Shown piece by piece: positions 11,626-23,120 of a DNA stretch of 64,000 bases. Positions within the stretch are counted from its first letter, which is position 1, and each line of letters opens with the position of its first letter. The stretch spans positions 3,307,501 to 3,371,500 of the forward strand of contig JAFCIZ010000002.1 in assembly GCA_017871115.1 (NCBI GenBank), in the 5' to 3' direction. Origin of the DNA: Cunninghamella blakesleeana (lineage: Eukaryota > Mucoromycota > Mucoromycetes > Mucorales > Cunninghamellaceae). The notes under the pieces are model-generated. The model worked only from the letters and a program-made list of their open reading frames with translations. It was not told where the DNA came from and ran no database searches. Made by a program: the position numbers and the translations under genes.

Positions 11626-14083
11626 TTAAAGACCTAAGAATACGGAACGTTTTCTTCCAGCAGGATAAACACATAAATTAGACAAGAATAAACCTAGGGT
11701 GATTGAAAGAGCAATTCCTATGATTTGGAAAGCAAATGTCCCTCCAGCATTATTAGATCCATCAAATAATGAAACAGCACCACGGACACCTAAAATAACA
11801 AAATAAAATAATAAAATTGAATAGAAAAGAAATGAATATATAAGTATATTGTTCTATTTTTTTTTACCTCTACATATCTTTATTTTTATTTTATTTTTTT
11901 ATCAGTAATTTACCTATACTTCCAGGAACTAGAATGATAATACCGCCCATCAACATGACAAAACTCAACCGTTTAGTGACCCTTCCATAAATATTCCCCG
12001 TTAAACCAAGAGCAAAAGCACCTACAGAAGGTGTAATTATAGATGTAGGTCCCACAACTTTCGACATGAAAAAGTAGACAGTAAATCCAACAGCAGCATT
12101 CAATGTAAAAGCAGGGTACTGTTTCAAACTAGCACCAAAACAAATGGAAATACCAAAGCATGCAATAGGCAGCATCATAATATACCATAAAGGATCCACA
12201 GGATTAGCACAGGCTTGCATAGTATCTTTAAAATCATCACTATTTCCAGGATGTGTTAAGCTCCATACTGTATTTCCATAACTCATTCCGAAACCTAAAA
12301 ATAGCACGTACATGATGGCATGAATTAAATGGATTGCTCCACTACATAAATTTTTTGCTGCAAGTTCCATGACGGCTGAAGTTATACTATATCATAACCA
12401 CCAGCAATAAAATAGAATGAAATGAAATGAATATATTATTGATGACTAATTTTTTATTTTTTATTTTTCATTACTATAATTTTTTCTATTTATATAATAT
12501 ATATATATATATATATATTACCTGTAGCCTGGTAAAGCTACTACCACAGATGAAAGAGCTACTGCTGAATAACAAACATAATTATGTAATGCAAGAGTGA
12601 TAATAGATACTACAATTGGTACAGCCATTTCAAATACTATATAAAAAAAATAAAATGAAAAATGATATCAAAACATTAAGAAATTAGCATATTTTTTAAG
12701 GTTACATTTATTTAAAAATAAAAATAAAATAAAACAAATATTATTAATTTTTACCATTTCCAAACATCAATACTCTTTCAGAAATAAAAGTAGCAATACC
12801 AACTATATGATAATAATAATAAAAAAAAGATGATACTATTAATATTACCGAATGATTGATTTTTTTTTTTTAGTTTTCAATAATTCATTTGTATTTTATT
12901 TCATTCATTACCACCTAAACCAAAAATTGCACTAACATAGCAATCTACCCAGGAGCCATTAAAAAATAAAGGGGCCACAAAAGCTGAAGAAATGACATAC
13001 CCAAACAAAGTCCATTTCACACCCCAAGTAGGTGGTGAGTTTTTAATAGCATCCAACCGTTCTGAAGCTTCAGCAATATCTATTTTTCCTCTAGCAATAG
13101 CATGTGCGATTTCATTTACAACTTCCAATTTGGCTATATCTAATGATCTTGAACATTTAATTAAATGTGTTTCTGAAGTATGCGTTTCATCGTCCACAAA
13201 ATTCACCATCATAAGACCTGGTAAAACAAAGTAACCTCCATTTATTTCTAATCGTTTACTTGTTTTTTCTAAAGCTCTTTCCTAAGAAGAAGAATAAAAA
13301 GCGGTTAAACTACGATTATTTTATTGTCATCCTTTTATTATTTTCACTGTTATCATAATAATTTCGATATTATTATGATTTTAATTTTATTATAATTATA
13401 ATTATTATATTTACAATACGATGAGAAGGAGCCCCGGTCCTTACTAACATTTTTCCCAGCTTGATAATGAAATCTTGTCGTTCTAAAATACTTGCAATAT
13501 TAGCCGCCACTTCCATTCGTAAAGCTATATCATTTTTCACATTTATTCCAGTTTCCATTTTATCTATATCATTGTCATCAAAATAACCAGAAGTTCTAGC
13601 TGATTGAGTAGATCTACCTAATGATTGAAGTAAAGTCCTTGATGATGGAATTGTGGTTAAAGGGGGTCTAGATAAAAAAGAAGATGTAGTTGTTTTCTTT
13701 TCTGCTGATTCTAACTTTAACAAATTAGCCAATATACTTCCACCACTACTACCACGTCTTTTGTTTGTTTTCCCTGAAAGCTGACTTATAGTATTGTTAT
13801 TACTGTGATTTGTAATGGATTCCACTAATTCTAAAGCTCTTTCTGCATGGCTAGGCCGCCTTGTTGTTGATATATTGGTATTGTTATTATTGGTATCATT
13901 ATTGGTGTCTATTGTTGCTGAACTATCATTATTGGTTGGTAACTGAGTAAGAGAAGTATTATTATTATTGTTTTCTAATGAAGAAGTGGAAGAGCTATCG
14001 CCCCCACCTCCAGTTAAAATACGTATACCAGGTAAATCTAAAGGTGGTGGTGTTGGAGGATCGTGAAATCTGTTACCAAGCAT
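11626..14083 (-). CDS. ThrE/Prm10-like membrane transporter (DUF1212 + DUF3815)
   Basis: Multi-pass membrane protein of the threonine/serine exporter family, which in fungi includes Prm10. The fungal substrate is not established. Exons in transcript order: 14083-13415, 13281-12912, 12802-12755, 12636-12522, 12386-11914, 11789-11626, giving 612 residues. Residues 1-150 are Ser/Thr/Asn-rich and probably cytosolic. The DUF1212 half begins near RMEVAANIASILERQDFI and contains GKMLVRTGAPSHRIERAL and INGGYFVLPGLMMVNF. It is followed by about five predicted membrane segments, LPGYSITSAVMELAAKNL, and a second hydrophobic half (SKVVGPTSIITPSVGAFALG, VMLMGGIIILVPGSIGVRGAV). The phase of every junction fits. 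The protein ends in KRSVFLGL. Confidence 0.9.
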
Positions 14084-15252
14084 TTATCTATTTTTTTATA
14101 AAGTATATAATATTATTTAAATAATAGTAAAATAAAAAAAAAAAATAAGAGAGGTATATAAAAAAAATGAAAAATGATAGAGAAAGGTTAAGAATAAAAA
14201 ATTTTTAAAATTTTTTTATATATAAAAAAAAAAAAATTGTCGATCTTGCGAAATGTCAAAAAAAAATTCATTCATTGGTTTATTTTAAAGCCAGTCAGAG
14301 ATTTTTCCCGCGTCTTTCGGAACGACTTCATATTATACTTTTTTATTTTTACTTTTTTTATTGTTACTATTATTACCTAATACTATATTAGTCGTTGCTA
14401 TATTTATTTATTATTTTTTTTATTAAAGGTGACATCGATCTTTATAGTAATTATAAAAAAAAGTGACATTTTTATTTTTCCAAAGAAAAAGGATATATAA
14501 AATATTAAGGATAAAATCGGTTGATTACCTTTTTTTAATAAAAAATACTATAAGAGGAGGTGGAAGCACAAAGGTGTGTAATGAAAGGAGATTAAATTTT
14601 TTATTATGCAAGCTTATGATACGCCTAGACTTCGGGAACTTTTGAATACATTTAAATATCAAAAAAAAAGGCATTGTTACTTTTTTAAACAATAATGGAT
14701 GGGGAATTTTTTTTTTTTTTTTAAAAAAAAAAATATGATCTTTTTTTAATTTTTTATTATAATGTTGACACAAAAAATACATCATGTTGGTTTAACAAGA
14801 AAAAAAAAGACGACATGTGATTGAAAATGACGGGACCATTATCTATTTCACCTGAACTAAAAATAAAATTAAAAAGAAGAGAGGTATTTTTCTTTTTTTT
14901 AGAAAATAAAGTTGATATTTATTGAAAAAAAATAAGAATGATAAATATATTATAAAATGAATGATAAATAGGATATATTTTTTATATATAAAATGAATAT
15001 GTAGGAAAATATATTGATGATAATGATAATATATATATAAATATATACGTATATATAGAAGGGAATGATAATAATGATGAATATAATATGAGCGTAGATA
15101 TAAGTGAGCGATAAACGTATTTAAATGATATGGTATAATGATAGTATAGATACATAAATAAGAAGATGGATATTAATATTAGGGAATGAAAGGGGTGTGT
15201 GTATGAGTATAGGTTCTTTTTTTTTATATTTTATAATTTTATATAGTTTTAA
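14084..15252. other. intergenic, no convincing gene
   Basis: Contains the upstream region of the ThrE-like gene, with the only GC-rich patch at 14290-14330 (CCCGCG and TTTCGGAACGACTT), then long homopolymers. At 14827-14883 there are 19 clean codons (MTGPLSISPELK...) followed by GT, but no second exon could be found. The rest is AT-rich and featureless. Confidence 0.5.
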
Positions 15253-15510
15253 TCAGCATAACACAGGTTTTGATTCTGTTATAAACCTTGAAGGTTCCTG
15301 ATAATTCATATTATGTTCATTATGTTCATCGAGTGATGGGAACGATACATACTCTTGTTGAAATAAACATCTTTCATAGTTATTATTGTTTGCTTCTACT
15401 GTTATTTGGTGTGTATCTGTTGTAGTAGTCGATTTATTAGATGTCATTAATAATTTAATTTGTTTTACAAAGGATGATAAAGATGATGAAGAGTTGGTTG
15501 ATGAATTCAT
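15253..15510 (-). CDS. small hypothetical protein, 85 aa
   Basis: A single open frame of 85 codons with coding-like composition: Ser/Thr-rich start (MNSSTNSSSSLSSFVKQ), a short hydrophobic-basic segment (QIKLLMTSNK), then a polar, acidic part (FQQEYVSFPSLDEHNEH) and a C-terminal cysteine (ESKPVLC). It is far less homopolymeric than the spurious frames nearby. No signal peptide, membrane segment or CaaX box is seen. I do not recognise it. It lies head-to-head with the kinesin gene, 460 bases away. An exon of a larger minus-strand gene is possible, but I found no partner exon. Confidence 0.5.
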   Translation of the reverse strand: MNSSTNSSSSLSSFVKQIKLLMTSNKSTTTTDTHQITVEANNNNYERCLFQQEYVSFPSLDEHNEHNMNYQEPSRFITESKPVLC

Positions 15511-15970
15511 ATTCTTATTATTACTTGATAGATTAAAATATAAAATATAAAATATATAAAAAAAGTGAGAAAGAAAAAGAGAACAATAGTAAGATTCATT
15601 TTTTTTATTTTATTTTATATTAATAATAAAACTCAGCTATTAATAATAGATTAAATTGGGATGGTCATTTTTTTAAAAACCCATTTATCAAATGTTCTTT
15701 AAGATAGTAATGATGATCTGATTTTTTTTTTTTTTAAAAAAAAAAAAAAGAATATTTCATTATTAATTATATCGTTAGTATTTTTATTATTGTAAACAAA
15801 TACAAATATTCATAATAAAAATCATAAATAGTGTGTTAAATATAAAAAATCAGGTTGTCTGGTTTTTATAACTCCGCCTTTTAATATGTTATTAGATATT
15901 TTTATTTTTCATTAATCTTTCTCTCTTTCCTTTTTTTTTTTTTAGTTGCTTTTTAAATTTTAGCTTCTTA
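15511..15970. other. divergent intergenic region upstream of kinesin
   Basis: Holds the promoters of the small orphan gene (minus) and the kinesin (plus). An ACTCCGCC patch lies near 15871 and a long pyrimidine tract at 15920-15945 just before the kinesin start. No other signal seen. Confidence 0.5.
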
Positions 15971-16589
15971 ATGGAAACTACTGCTGTTAGGTAATATAAA
16001 TTCTTTTTGTTATATTTTTAATACTCTTAGGATAAATATAAGTATATATTATTTATTTATTAAATTTATTAATCTATTATTATTATTATTATTACTATTA
16101 TTCTTATTACTATTCTTATTACTATTATTGTTTATTATTGGTAATACTATTATTATAAAAATATCACAGAGTTGCACTTAGAACACGTCCACTATCACCA
16201 AAAGAATTAGAAGCTAATGGCACCGATTGTATTACTTATGTCAAGGATGAACCTCAAATCTTGTTAGGAACTGATCGTTCCTTTACTTTTGACTTTACTT
16301 TTTCACCCAAAGATACTCAGCAACATGTTTTTGAAACTTGTATTATCCCTTTACTAGATCGTTTTATGGATGGGTAAATATATATATTTATATATGCAAT
16401 CTGTCTTTATCAATATTACTATTATGATTATGATTAAATAAATGGCTAATATATATACTATGTTATATTATGCTCTTTATTTATAAATATAGTAATAACG
16501 CCACCGTCTTAGCTTATGGGTAAGTAGAAAATTAGTTATATTAGTAACAAAAAGACAAAGTATATAAAGAAAGAGCCTGTGTGTATATT

Positions 16590-16621
<32 letters not shown>

Positions 16622-19222
16622 TGTCTATCTATATAGTCTTTATTTATCAAGCCTTTATTTCAATTTTATTTTAGTCAAACAGCAACAGGAAAATCATATT
16701 CATTAGGAACAAGTATAGAATCCTTTGGTGATAAAGAGGCTCAGGGTATGGTACAACGATTTGCTTATACGCTTTTTGATCGATTAGATAGTGATAATAA
16801 AAATAAAATGAAGAAGAATAGCTATCAACTTTATGTATCTTTTATGGAATTATATAACGAAGAATTACTGGATTTATTAAGTTCGACAAAAAAAGAAGAA
16901 CAAACCCATCCTTCTATTCACGAAGATATTCAGGGGCATATCTATTGCACTGGCTTAAAAGAAGTATGTGTTAATAATGCTACGGAACTTTTAGAGTAAG
17001 TGGGTATTATTTAAAAATATTTTTTATATCTATATTTAATTTATGTTTATGTTTATATCTATATTTATATACTTATAATTTAAGTTTATATTTATATTGA
17101 ATATTTTTATTTATCTATTTTTTTTTTTTTTTTATAGCTATCTTCGAAAAGGGTCATTGTCTCGCGCTACTGGATCAACAGATATGAATGTCTCATCTTC
17201 AAGATCTCATGCTATTTTTACCATTACTTTGAAACAACAACAGCAAATTGATGATGATAATGAAACAAATAATGGCGATCTTGGCAGTAAAAGATTAGTA
17301 TCTAAGTTTCATTTTGTCGATTTAGCTGGTTCAGAAAGGGTAAAAGTAGATAATATATATATAATGAAATAAAATAATTTATATTCTATTTCAATTTACT
17401 CACAGGTTTTATTATTATTACTATTATTATTTTATATAGCTAAAACGTACAAATGCCTTAGGTGAAAGACAAAAGGAAGGAATATCAATTAATACTGGAT
17501 TGCTAGCTTTAGGCAATGTTATTTCAGCACTTGGGGATGAATCACGTCGCTGTTCGCATGTACCATATCGTGATAGTAAGTTGACTCGATTATTACAAGA
17601 TAGTCTTGGAGGCAACAGTCATACTTTAATGTTAGCATGTATCAGTCCATCCATTACAGATTATACTGAAACATTAAATACTCTTAAATATGCCAACCGT
17701 GCCCGCAATATACAAAACCGCGTGGAAATTAATGTTGATTATGAAGGTAGTCCTGAAGAACTTGCTTATTTACGTAGTCAACTTGTCAAATTAAAAATGC
17801 AATTATCATCCACTTATCGTCGTTCTTCTACTTCTTCCATTTCTACTTCAACATCATCTCAGCATAACAATCATTTATTAGATGACCATAAATTTTTAAA
17901 ATCAGAATTAACTCGTGTGAAAGCTTATGCATCCCTTTTAGCTCAAGATTTAGCCCATATTCAAGGAGAACGGGATACTTTATTATTACAACAACAGCAG
18001 CAACAGAAATCTATTAATAATGACCTTGTTATAGAAGCCAACCCATTGGTTACGGATTATTTAAAACAAATTGAAACATTGAAGCTTGAATTGGGTCAAG
18101 CCAAAAATCAATTGATAGAATTAGAAAAACGTCAACAAGATAATCATCCTTATCAACATGTTACATCTACTTCTATGGCACTTCCTGGTAAATACGGTGG
18201 TGGTAGTGACTATATAAATCAGCGTTCTTATCCTTCATCTAGAAAATCATCCGTATCGTTAGAAAAACATTTTAGATCAGGTACTCATTCAACAGGAGGT
18301 AGAGGTCGTACTGTAAGACAAAGAAAGCATTCTTTACCTATACGTCAACGAATGAAAACGGTCATGGTCAACAATCAATATAATCTAACTACACCTATTC
18401 CTAGTTTAGATGAAACTTGGCATTTTCTTGATAATAATAGTGATGATATGATGGAATATCCTCTAGAACTAAGACCTCAGCAGGTAATATATACATTTAT
18501 AAATAAATATTGTTATTACTAAAAGAAAAATGTAAGAAAGAAAGAAAGGGTTTTTTCTCACTTTATATATTTATATACATTTATATATATATATTATCAT
18601 GCCGAATTTTTTTTATAGATGGTTCCTGAAAATACAATCAAATGTCAAAAGGTAAATATATAAAAAGAGGGATGATGCACAAAAGGAGGAATAAAGGGGA
18701 ACAAACATTTAATGATAAGAAAAAATAACCAACTATCTTTTCTTTTATTTATTTATTTATTATTTATATCTAATGGATTGTTTATTTATTTATTTGGATA
18801 TATTATTGTTTGGGTGTGTGGATTTTTTTTTTTCTATAAACAACCATTGTTTACATTAGTCACAAGCAAACAACGAACCAAAAAGTCACAAAGAAAATAA
18901 TACAATTAATGATAAAATGATATCTTCTTATTCACCAGACGCTGATCATATGCTTCATTCAACTAAATTTGATATCTTGACTTCATTTCCTTCTACTTTA
19001 AATTCAACATTACCAGATACTCCTATTAGTACTAAAGCCGTTTGTCAGGATTTATTATTAAGTGATGATGAAGAAGTTGAATCTTTGGTAAGTAGTAATT
19101 AAATAACATTAATAAAAATAAATTATTGCTCTTTTTATTTTTTAAAATAAAATAATTAATATACATATATATATATATATATAATTATAACTTTTAAACT
19201 TTTTACTTTATTTCATTTATAA

Positions 19223-19268
<46 letters not shown>

Positions 19269-20451
19269 TGTACCAGCTTGGAACGATGAACCTAAAACAC
19301 AACCAGCAACTATTTCAACAAAAAGAGAATCTCTTTCATGGACGGATTCGTTATTAGATGATTCTGATAATTCCATGACAACTTCACGATTATCGTCCAT
19401 CTATTGGGAAACAGCTAGTGGAATTAAAAAAAGTGGAAGAAGACGTAGTAAAGACGTATTAAAAATGCTACATCAAATACAAGCTGATTTATTAGTGAAA
19501 AAGGAATTAGTTGGACAATTAGAAAAATCGGAAGATGAATATACACAAATGCGCATGAACTATGAAGAACAACTGTTATCTTTACAAAATCATCTTGTAG
19601 ATATGCAGCATCAACGTGATTCAGCCATTGTTGAACCATATCATCATGATGATGAATTAATAGTAGATGAATATAGTACTAGTCCTGATCATCCTGATGA
19701 ACATATGAAATTATTAACGGATTCACCTAAAATGATGGCTCAAAATAAAAATAAACCTATTGCTCTAAAAAAATCATCTAAAACACCAATAAGACATTCT
19801 CCTTCACCCCCTTCTAGAAATAGAATTCAGCAACAACAACAAAATAATTATAAACGTAATTCTATATTACCATTACCTCCACAACAACAATTAGAATCCA
19901 AAAGTCGTCAAATAAAAGAAATTCGATTACAATATGAAAGTAAATTAAAACGATTATCTATTGAAAATCAAGAATGGAAACGTAAATTCACACAAACTAC
20001 CAATAATATGAATTTAGCAAGAGCCAAAGCAGAACAAGTTGTAACAGGACTACGCCATACTATTGATCAATTAAAAATGGAAAAGAAACAATTACAACGT
20101 AACATGAAACAAGAAAATGAGAAATGGAGAAACCAATTACAAACAGCTGAAATGGAATTACAACAATATAAACGAAAAGAAGCAGTTTTTATAGAATCAA
20201 AAAAGAAATGGATTGATACTCATGAAGAACAGCAATCTTTATTAAAAAAAAGAAATGATTATACCTTACAAGTCAATCAGCAAATGCGTCAATTAACCTT
20301 GGCTTTACGTAAAGCGGCTACTGAAGGTGTCTTTTTGAATGAGGTCACTTTGGAACGTATTTTATCTCAAGCCTCCTCTTCCTCCTCTTCCCCTTCCCCT
20401 TCTTCTCCTTCTTCTCCAACAGCCATGATTATTCAGCCAGTACAACGATGA
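15971..20451 (+). CDS. kinesin-4 family motor protein (KIF4/chromokinesin-like)
   Basis: Plus-end-directed microtubule motor. Nine exons: 15971-15990, 16170-16373, 16493-16519, 16675-16995, 17138-17339, 17440-18483, 18619-18651, 18860-19087, 19267-20451, giving 1087 residues. The N-terminal motor (about 1-345) starts [14 protein letters not shown] with [12 protein letters not shown], which matches kinesin-4. It has the P-loop GQTATGKS (about 84-91), switch I NVSSSRSH, switch II DLAGSER, and [15 protein letters not shown] at the neck. Kinesin-4 usually reads GQTGSGKT, so this P-loop carries three substitutions but still fits GxxxxGK[S/T]. Coiled-coil segments follow (around residues 350-500 and 730-1040), with Ser-rich linkers and polyQ. 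No Cys-rich KIF4 tail is seen; the C-terminus is a Ser/Pro run. Kinesin-4 members act in spindle midzone or cortical microtubule control. Confidence 0.93.
16593..16624. repeat. (ATGT)n microsatellite in kinesin intron
   Basis: Eight consecutive ATGT units inside the intron 16520-16674 of the kinesin gene. Confidence 0.9.
19229..19265. repeat. (AT)n tract abutting a kinesin splice acceptor
   Basis: About 18 AT units end directly at the AG acceptor (19265-19266) of the last kinesin exon, replacing a normal pyrimidine tract. Similar tracts occur in introns at 5031-5063, 32990-33018, 33711-33739 and 36618-36646. Confidence 0.9.
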
Positions 20452-21187
20452 AAAAAAGCATCCTTTCTTATACATATATACACTCTTTTGATACCAACAA
20501 CCGCATGTTTTTTATATACATAGACCTCTCCCCTCCCCCCCCCTTTTTTTTTTTTTGAAAAAAAAAAGCATTCCCAAGTTTATTTTTTATACTTTTATTC
20601 ATACCATATTTTATTTATTTATTGCCATCTTATTGTTTTTTTTTTTTTTTTTTTTTTTTGTATTTTATTTAATTAGTATCATTTTTATTTTTATTTTTAT
20701 TTTTAATATTATTGATATATTATCATTTCTTAAAAGATCAGGAAATATATTTATTAAATAAATAATATGTACCAAAACATATGACTCTATCATATGATTT
20801 TTTTGATCCTTTTAAATGTATATATCTATTGTTTAACAAGATGTAATGTGATCAAAAGTTTAAAAAAAGCTCTAACCAGCCCATAATAACAATCATTTAA
20901 AAAAAAATACTATATAAAACTAGATTCATTTTTTTAAGAATAAATAATAATTATCCAAAATATCTTTATTAAATTATTCATTGAAAATGACTTTTTGAGA
21001 CATTAAAACAAAACAAGATTTCATATAGATTGATGAAAATTTAGTTTTATATACTATTTAAAAAAAAGAAATTGGTACTATATAAATTTATGCACTTTCA
21101 TCCTTCTCTTTTATACCTATTCAATTTTCAATTTTTTAATTTTTTTATAACTTACCAATATCGAATATATTTTATTTTATGATTTGC
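20452..21187. other. convergent intergenic spacer
   Basis: Between the kinesin (plus) and the metallothionein (minus). It starts with homopolymeric C, T and A runs (20525-20660) in the kinesin 3' UTR. A Phe-rich frame at 20555-20761 is a by-product of the T run. Nothing else seen. Confidence 0.6.
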
Positions 21188-21359
21188 TTATTTCTTGGGG
21201 CATGAGCAGTCAGAACAAGTACAATTTTGGCATCTAAAAAAAATCGAAAGACCAAAAATATTTAATATAAATATATAAATAAACTTATATAAATAAACAG
21301 TTATAATATATATATGTACATATATATAATCATTACCCGCAACCGTCTCCGTTTTTCAT
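21188..21359 (-). CDS. metallothionein, 22 aa, split by one intron
   Basis: Tiny cysteine-rich protein of metallothionein type, expected to bind Cu(I), Zn or Cd in the cytosol. Two exons in transcript order, 21359-21337 and 21233-21188, joined across a 103-nt GT-AG intron, give 22 residues. Six cysteines are arranged C-x-C-x2-C-x-C-x2-C-x-C (Cys 7, 9, 12, 14, 17, 19), three regularly spaced CxC pairs, with Lys at both ends and no aromatic residue. Splicing restores both the frame and the perfect spacing: the codon after Cys7 is Gly, split GG|A. The length is close to that of the small fungal copper metallothioneins. A TTTATATTAA element lies about 15-25 bases before the ATG. It is too short to appear in an ORF scan; the call rests on the cysteine pattern and the splice phase. 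Confidence 0.82.
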
Positions 21360-21643
21360 CTTTGTAATAGTTAATATAAAGTGTTTTAAGAATAAAGAAG
21401 AGAAAAAAGAAAAAAAGAAAAAAAAAAAATCAAAACAAAAAAGTAGACTTTTATAATTTTTAATGAATAAATAGATCATGTTACTGTACATGTTTAATAC
21501 TCCGCGTTAATACTGGTATTAGCCTGGGACAGAGATGGACAGAGTATAGAAAATTTTTTTGAATCCCAGTTAGATGGAACTTTAATTAGACTCTTATTTT
21601 TACGTACTCTTACGTATGATGATGAAGATGATCAGTGTTTTTA

Positions 21644-21681
<38 letters not shown>

Positions 21682-22963
21682 AAATAATATTGATTTTTTT
21701 TTTAAAAAAAACTTTTATCCTATCTATTTTGCATAAATTTATGGAGATACTAGGTACACAGGTTACTCACGAAAATGATAGAATCATTTTGAACAAACAA
21801 CATAATATAATATTTTTAATTTATAATAATAATAAATAGAATAATAATAAATGTTCTCTGTTTATATTTTAAAACACAGTATCTTATTTTTATTATAAGA
21901 AATAAAAATTATAAATAGAGAAAAAAATTGAAAATATAAAAATATATTCTATTATATATATATATATATATATATATACTAGAATTTTAATAAATAAAAG
22001 TTCTACTTTTATGATGCCAATATTTATTATATATAGAAATTTTCCAGTGCACCTGGTTTATAACTAAATTTTTCTTGCCCACCTTGACATAATACTACAT
22101 ACTATACCCTATTAATTATGTATGTAAAGTAAATAAGACGATTTATATAATTTAGACTATTAATTTTAATATACTCACTAATTAGAGGGATTTTTCTTTC
22201 CGAGGGTATCTCTTTGATATACAATGATGTAGACTGTATTATATTAATGGCATGATTTTCAGTCCCATTCAGCCTTAAAAATTCTAGTCAATTTGATTAA
22301 GAGTAATATATTAATGGGGGCTTTATTAAATTAGATTGATAACCTATCAATCATACCAATTAAACTTTTCTTGAGTATAATGCTAGCTGATGTTCGAAGG
22401 TAAATTGATTATGCTTTTCATTTATAAATATGTGTAATAGTCACCATAAAAGATACGATTTCTGAATAAAAATTAGCCAAGATAAAGAAAAATAATAAAT
22501 CAGCCATTGTTTTACAGTGCATTCGGAAGACCTAAAATTAAGTATAATGTTAATTGAATAAAAGTATGCTTTCTTCTATATAAAAAAAGTATTTATTACT
22601 AAATATATATATACACGGTAAGATTAGGTTTTAAGATGATCTCTTTATTTGCTGATAATAAAAAAAATAGGTCTTATCTAAATACCATTATTTTTTTACA
22701 ATTTCTTTAATTATTCTACATGTAGTCATTGCTTTTATGTTTATATTTATTTTAAAAAAAAAAAACTAATATATATATATATATATATGTATATTATTGA
22801 CTTCTCAGTTGAATATGAACAAATTAGTATTCGCATAAAAATAAAGATAAAAATCAAAGAAAAATAAAATTAAACATATTAAAATAAGATTTAAAAGAAT
22901 TTACACTAGCTAACAAATTATATAGTTTATTTTCATTCTTATGTTTTTAGTAATAACAATAAA

Positions 22964-23017
<54 letters not shown>

Positions 23018-23120
23018 GGATATATATAATTATTATTAATAAAGTATAAAATCAGTATAAAGTTTATTTTATTTTATTTTTCTTTATTTTTTTTAAAAAA
23101 TTTAGATCGTAGTTGTGTTT
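21360..23120. other. intergenic, 1.8 kb, no gene seen
   Basis: Long AT-rich spacer between two minus-strand genes. Its first few hundred bases are the metallothionein promoter (a GC-richer patch at 21495-21545). The far end is the 3' UTR of ATG26. A (TAA)n array and several TA tracts are present. I found no reading frame or tRNA-like structure. Confidence 0.55.
22966..23014. repeat. (TAA)16 microsatellite
   Basis: About 16 uninterrupted TAA units downstream of the ATG26 stop codon. Confidence 0.9.

Noticed and set aside
14463..14785. Two overlapping frames of 60 and 86 codons on opposite strands
   Set aside because: Homopolymer-rich, no start context or motif.
14827..14883. Nineteen clean codons (MTGPLSISPELK...) followed by GT, like a first exon
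   Set aside because: The only nearby AG would leave a 19-nt intron, and no downstream segment to 15250 reads as coding. Not enough for a gene call.
20555..20761. 68-codon frame after the kinesin
   Set aside because: Made mostly of the T homopolymer in the 3' UTR.
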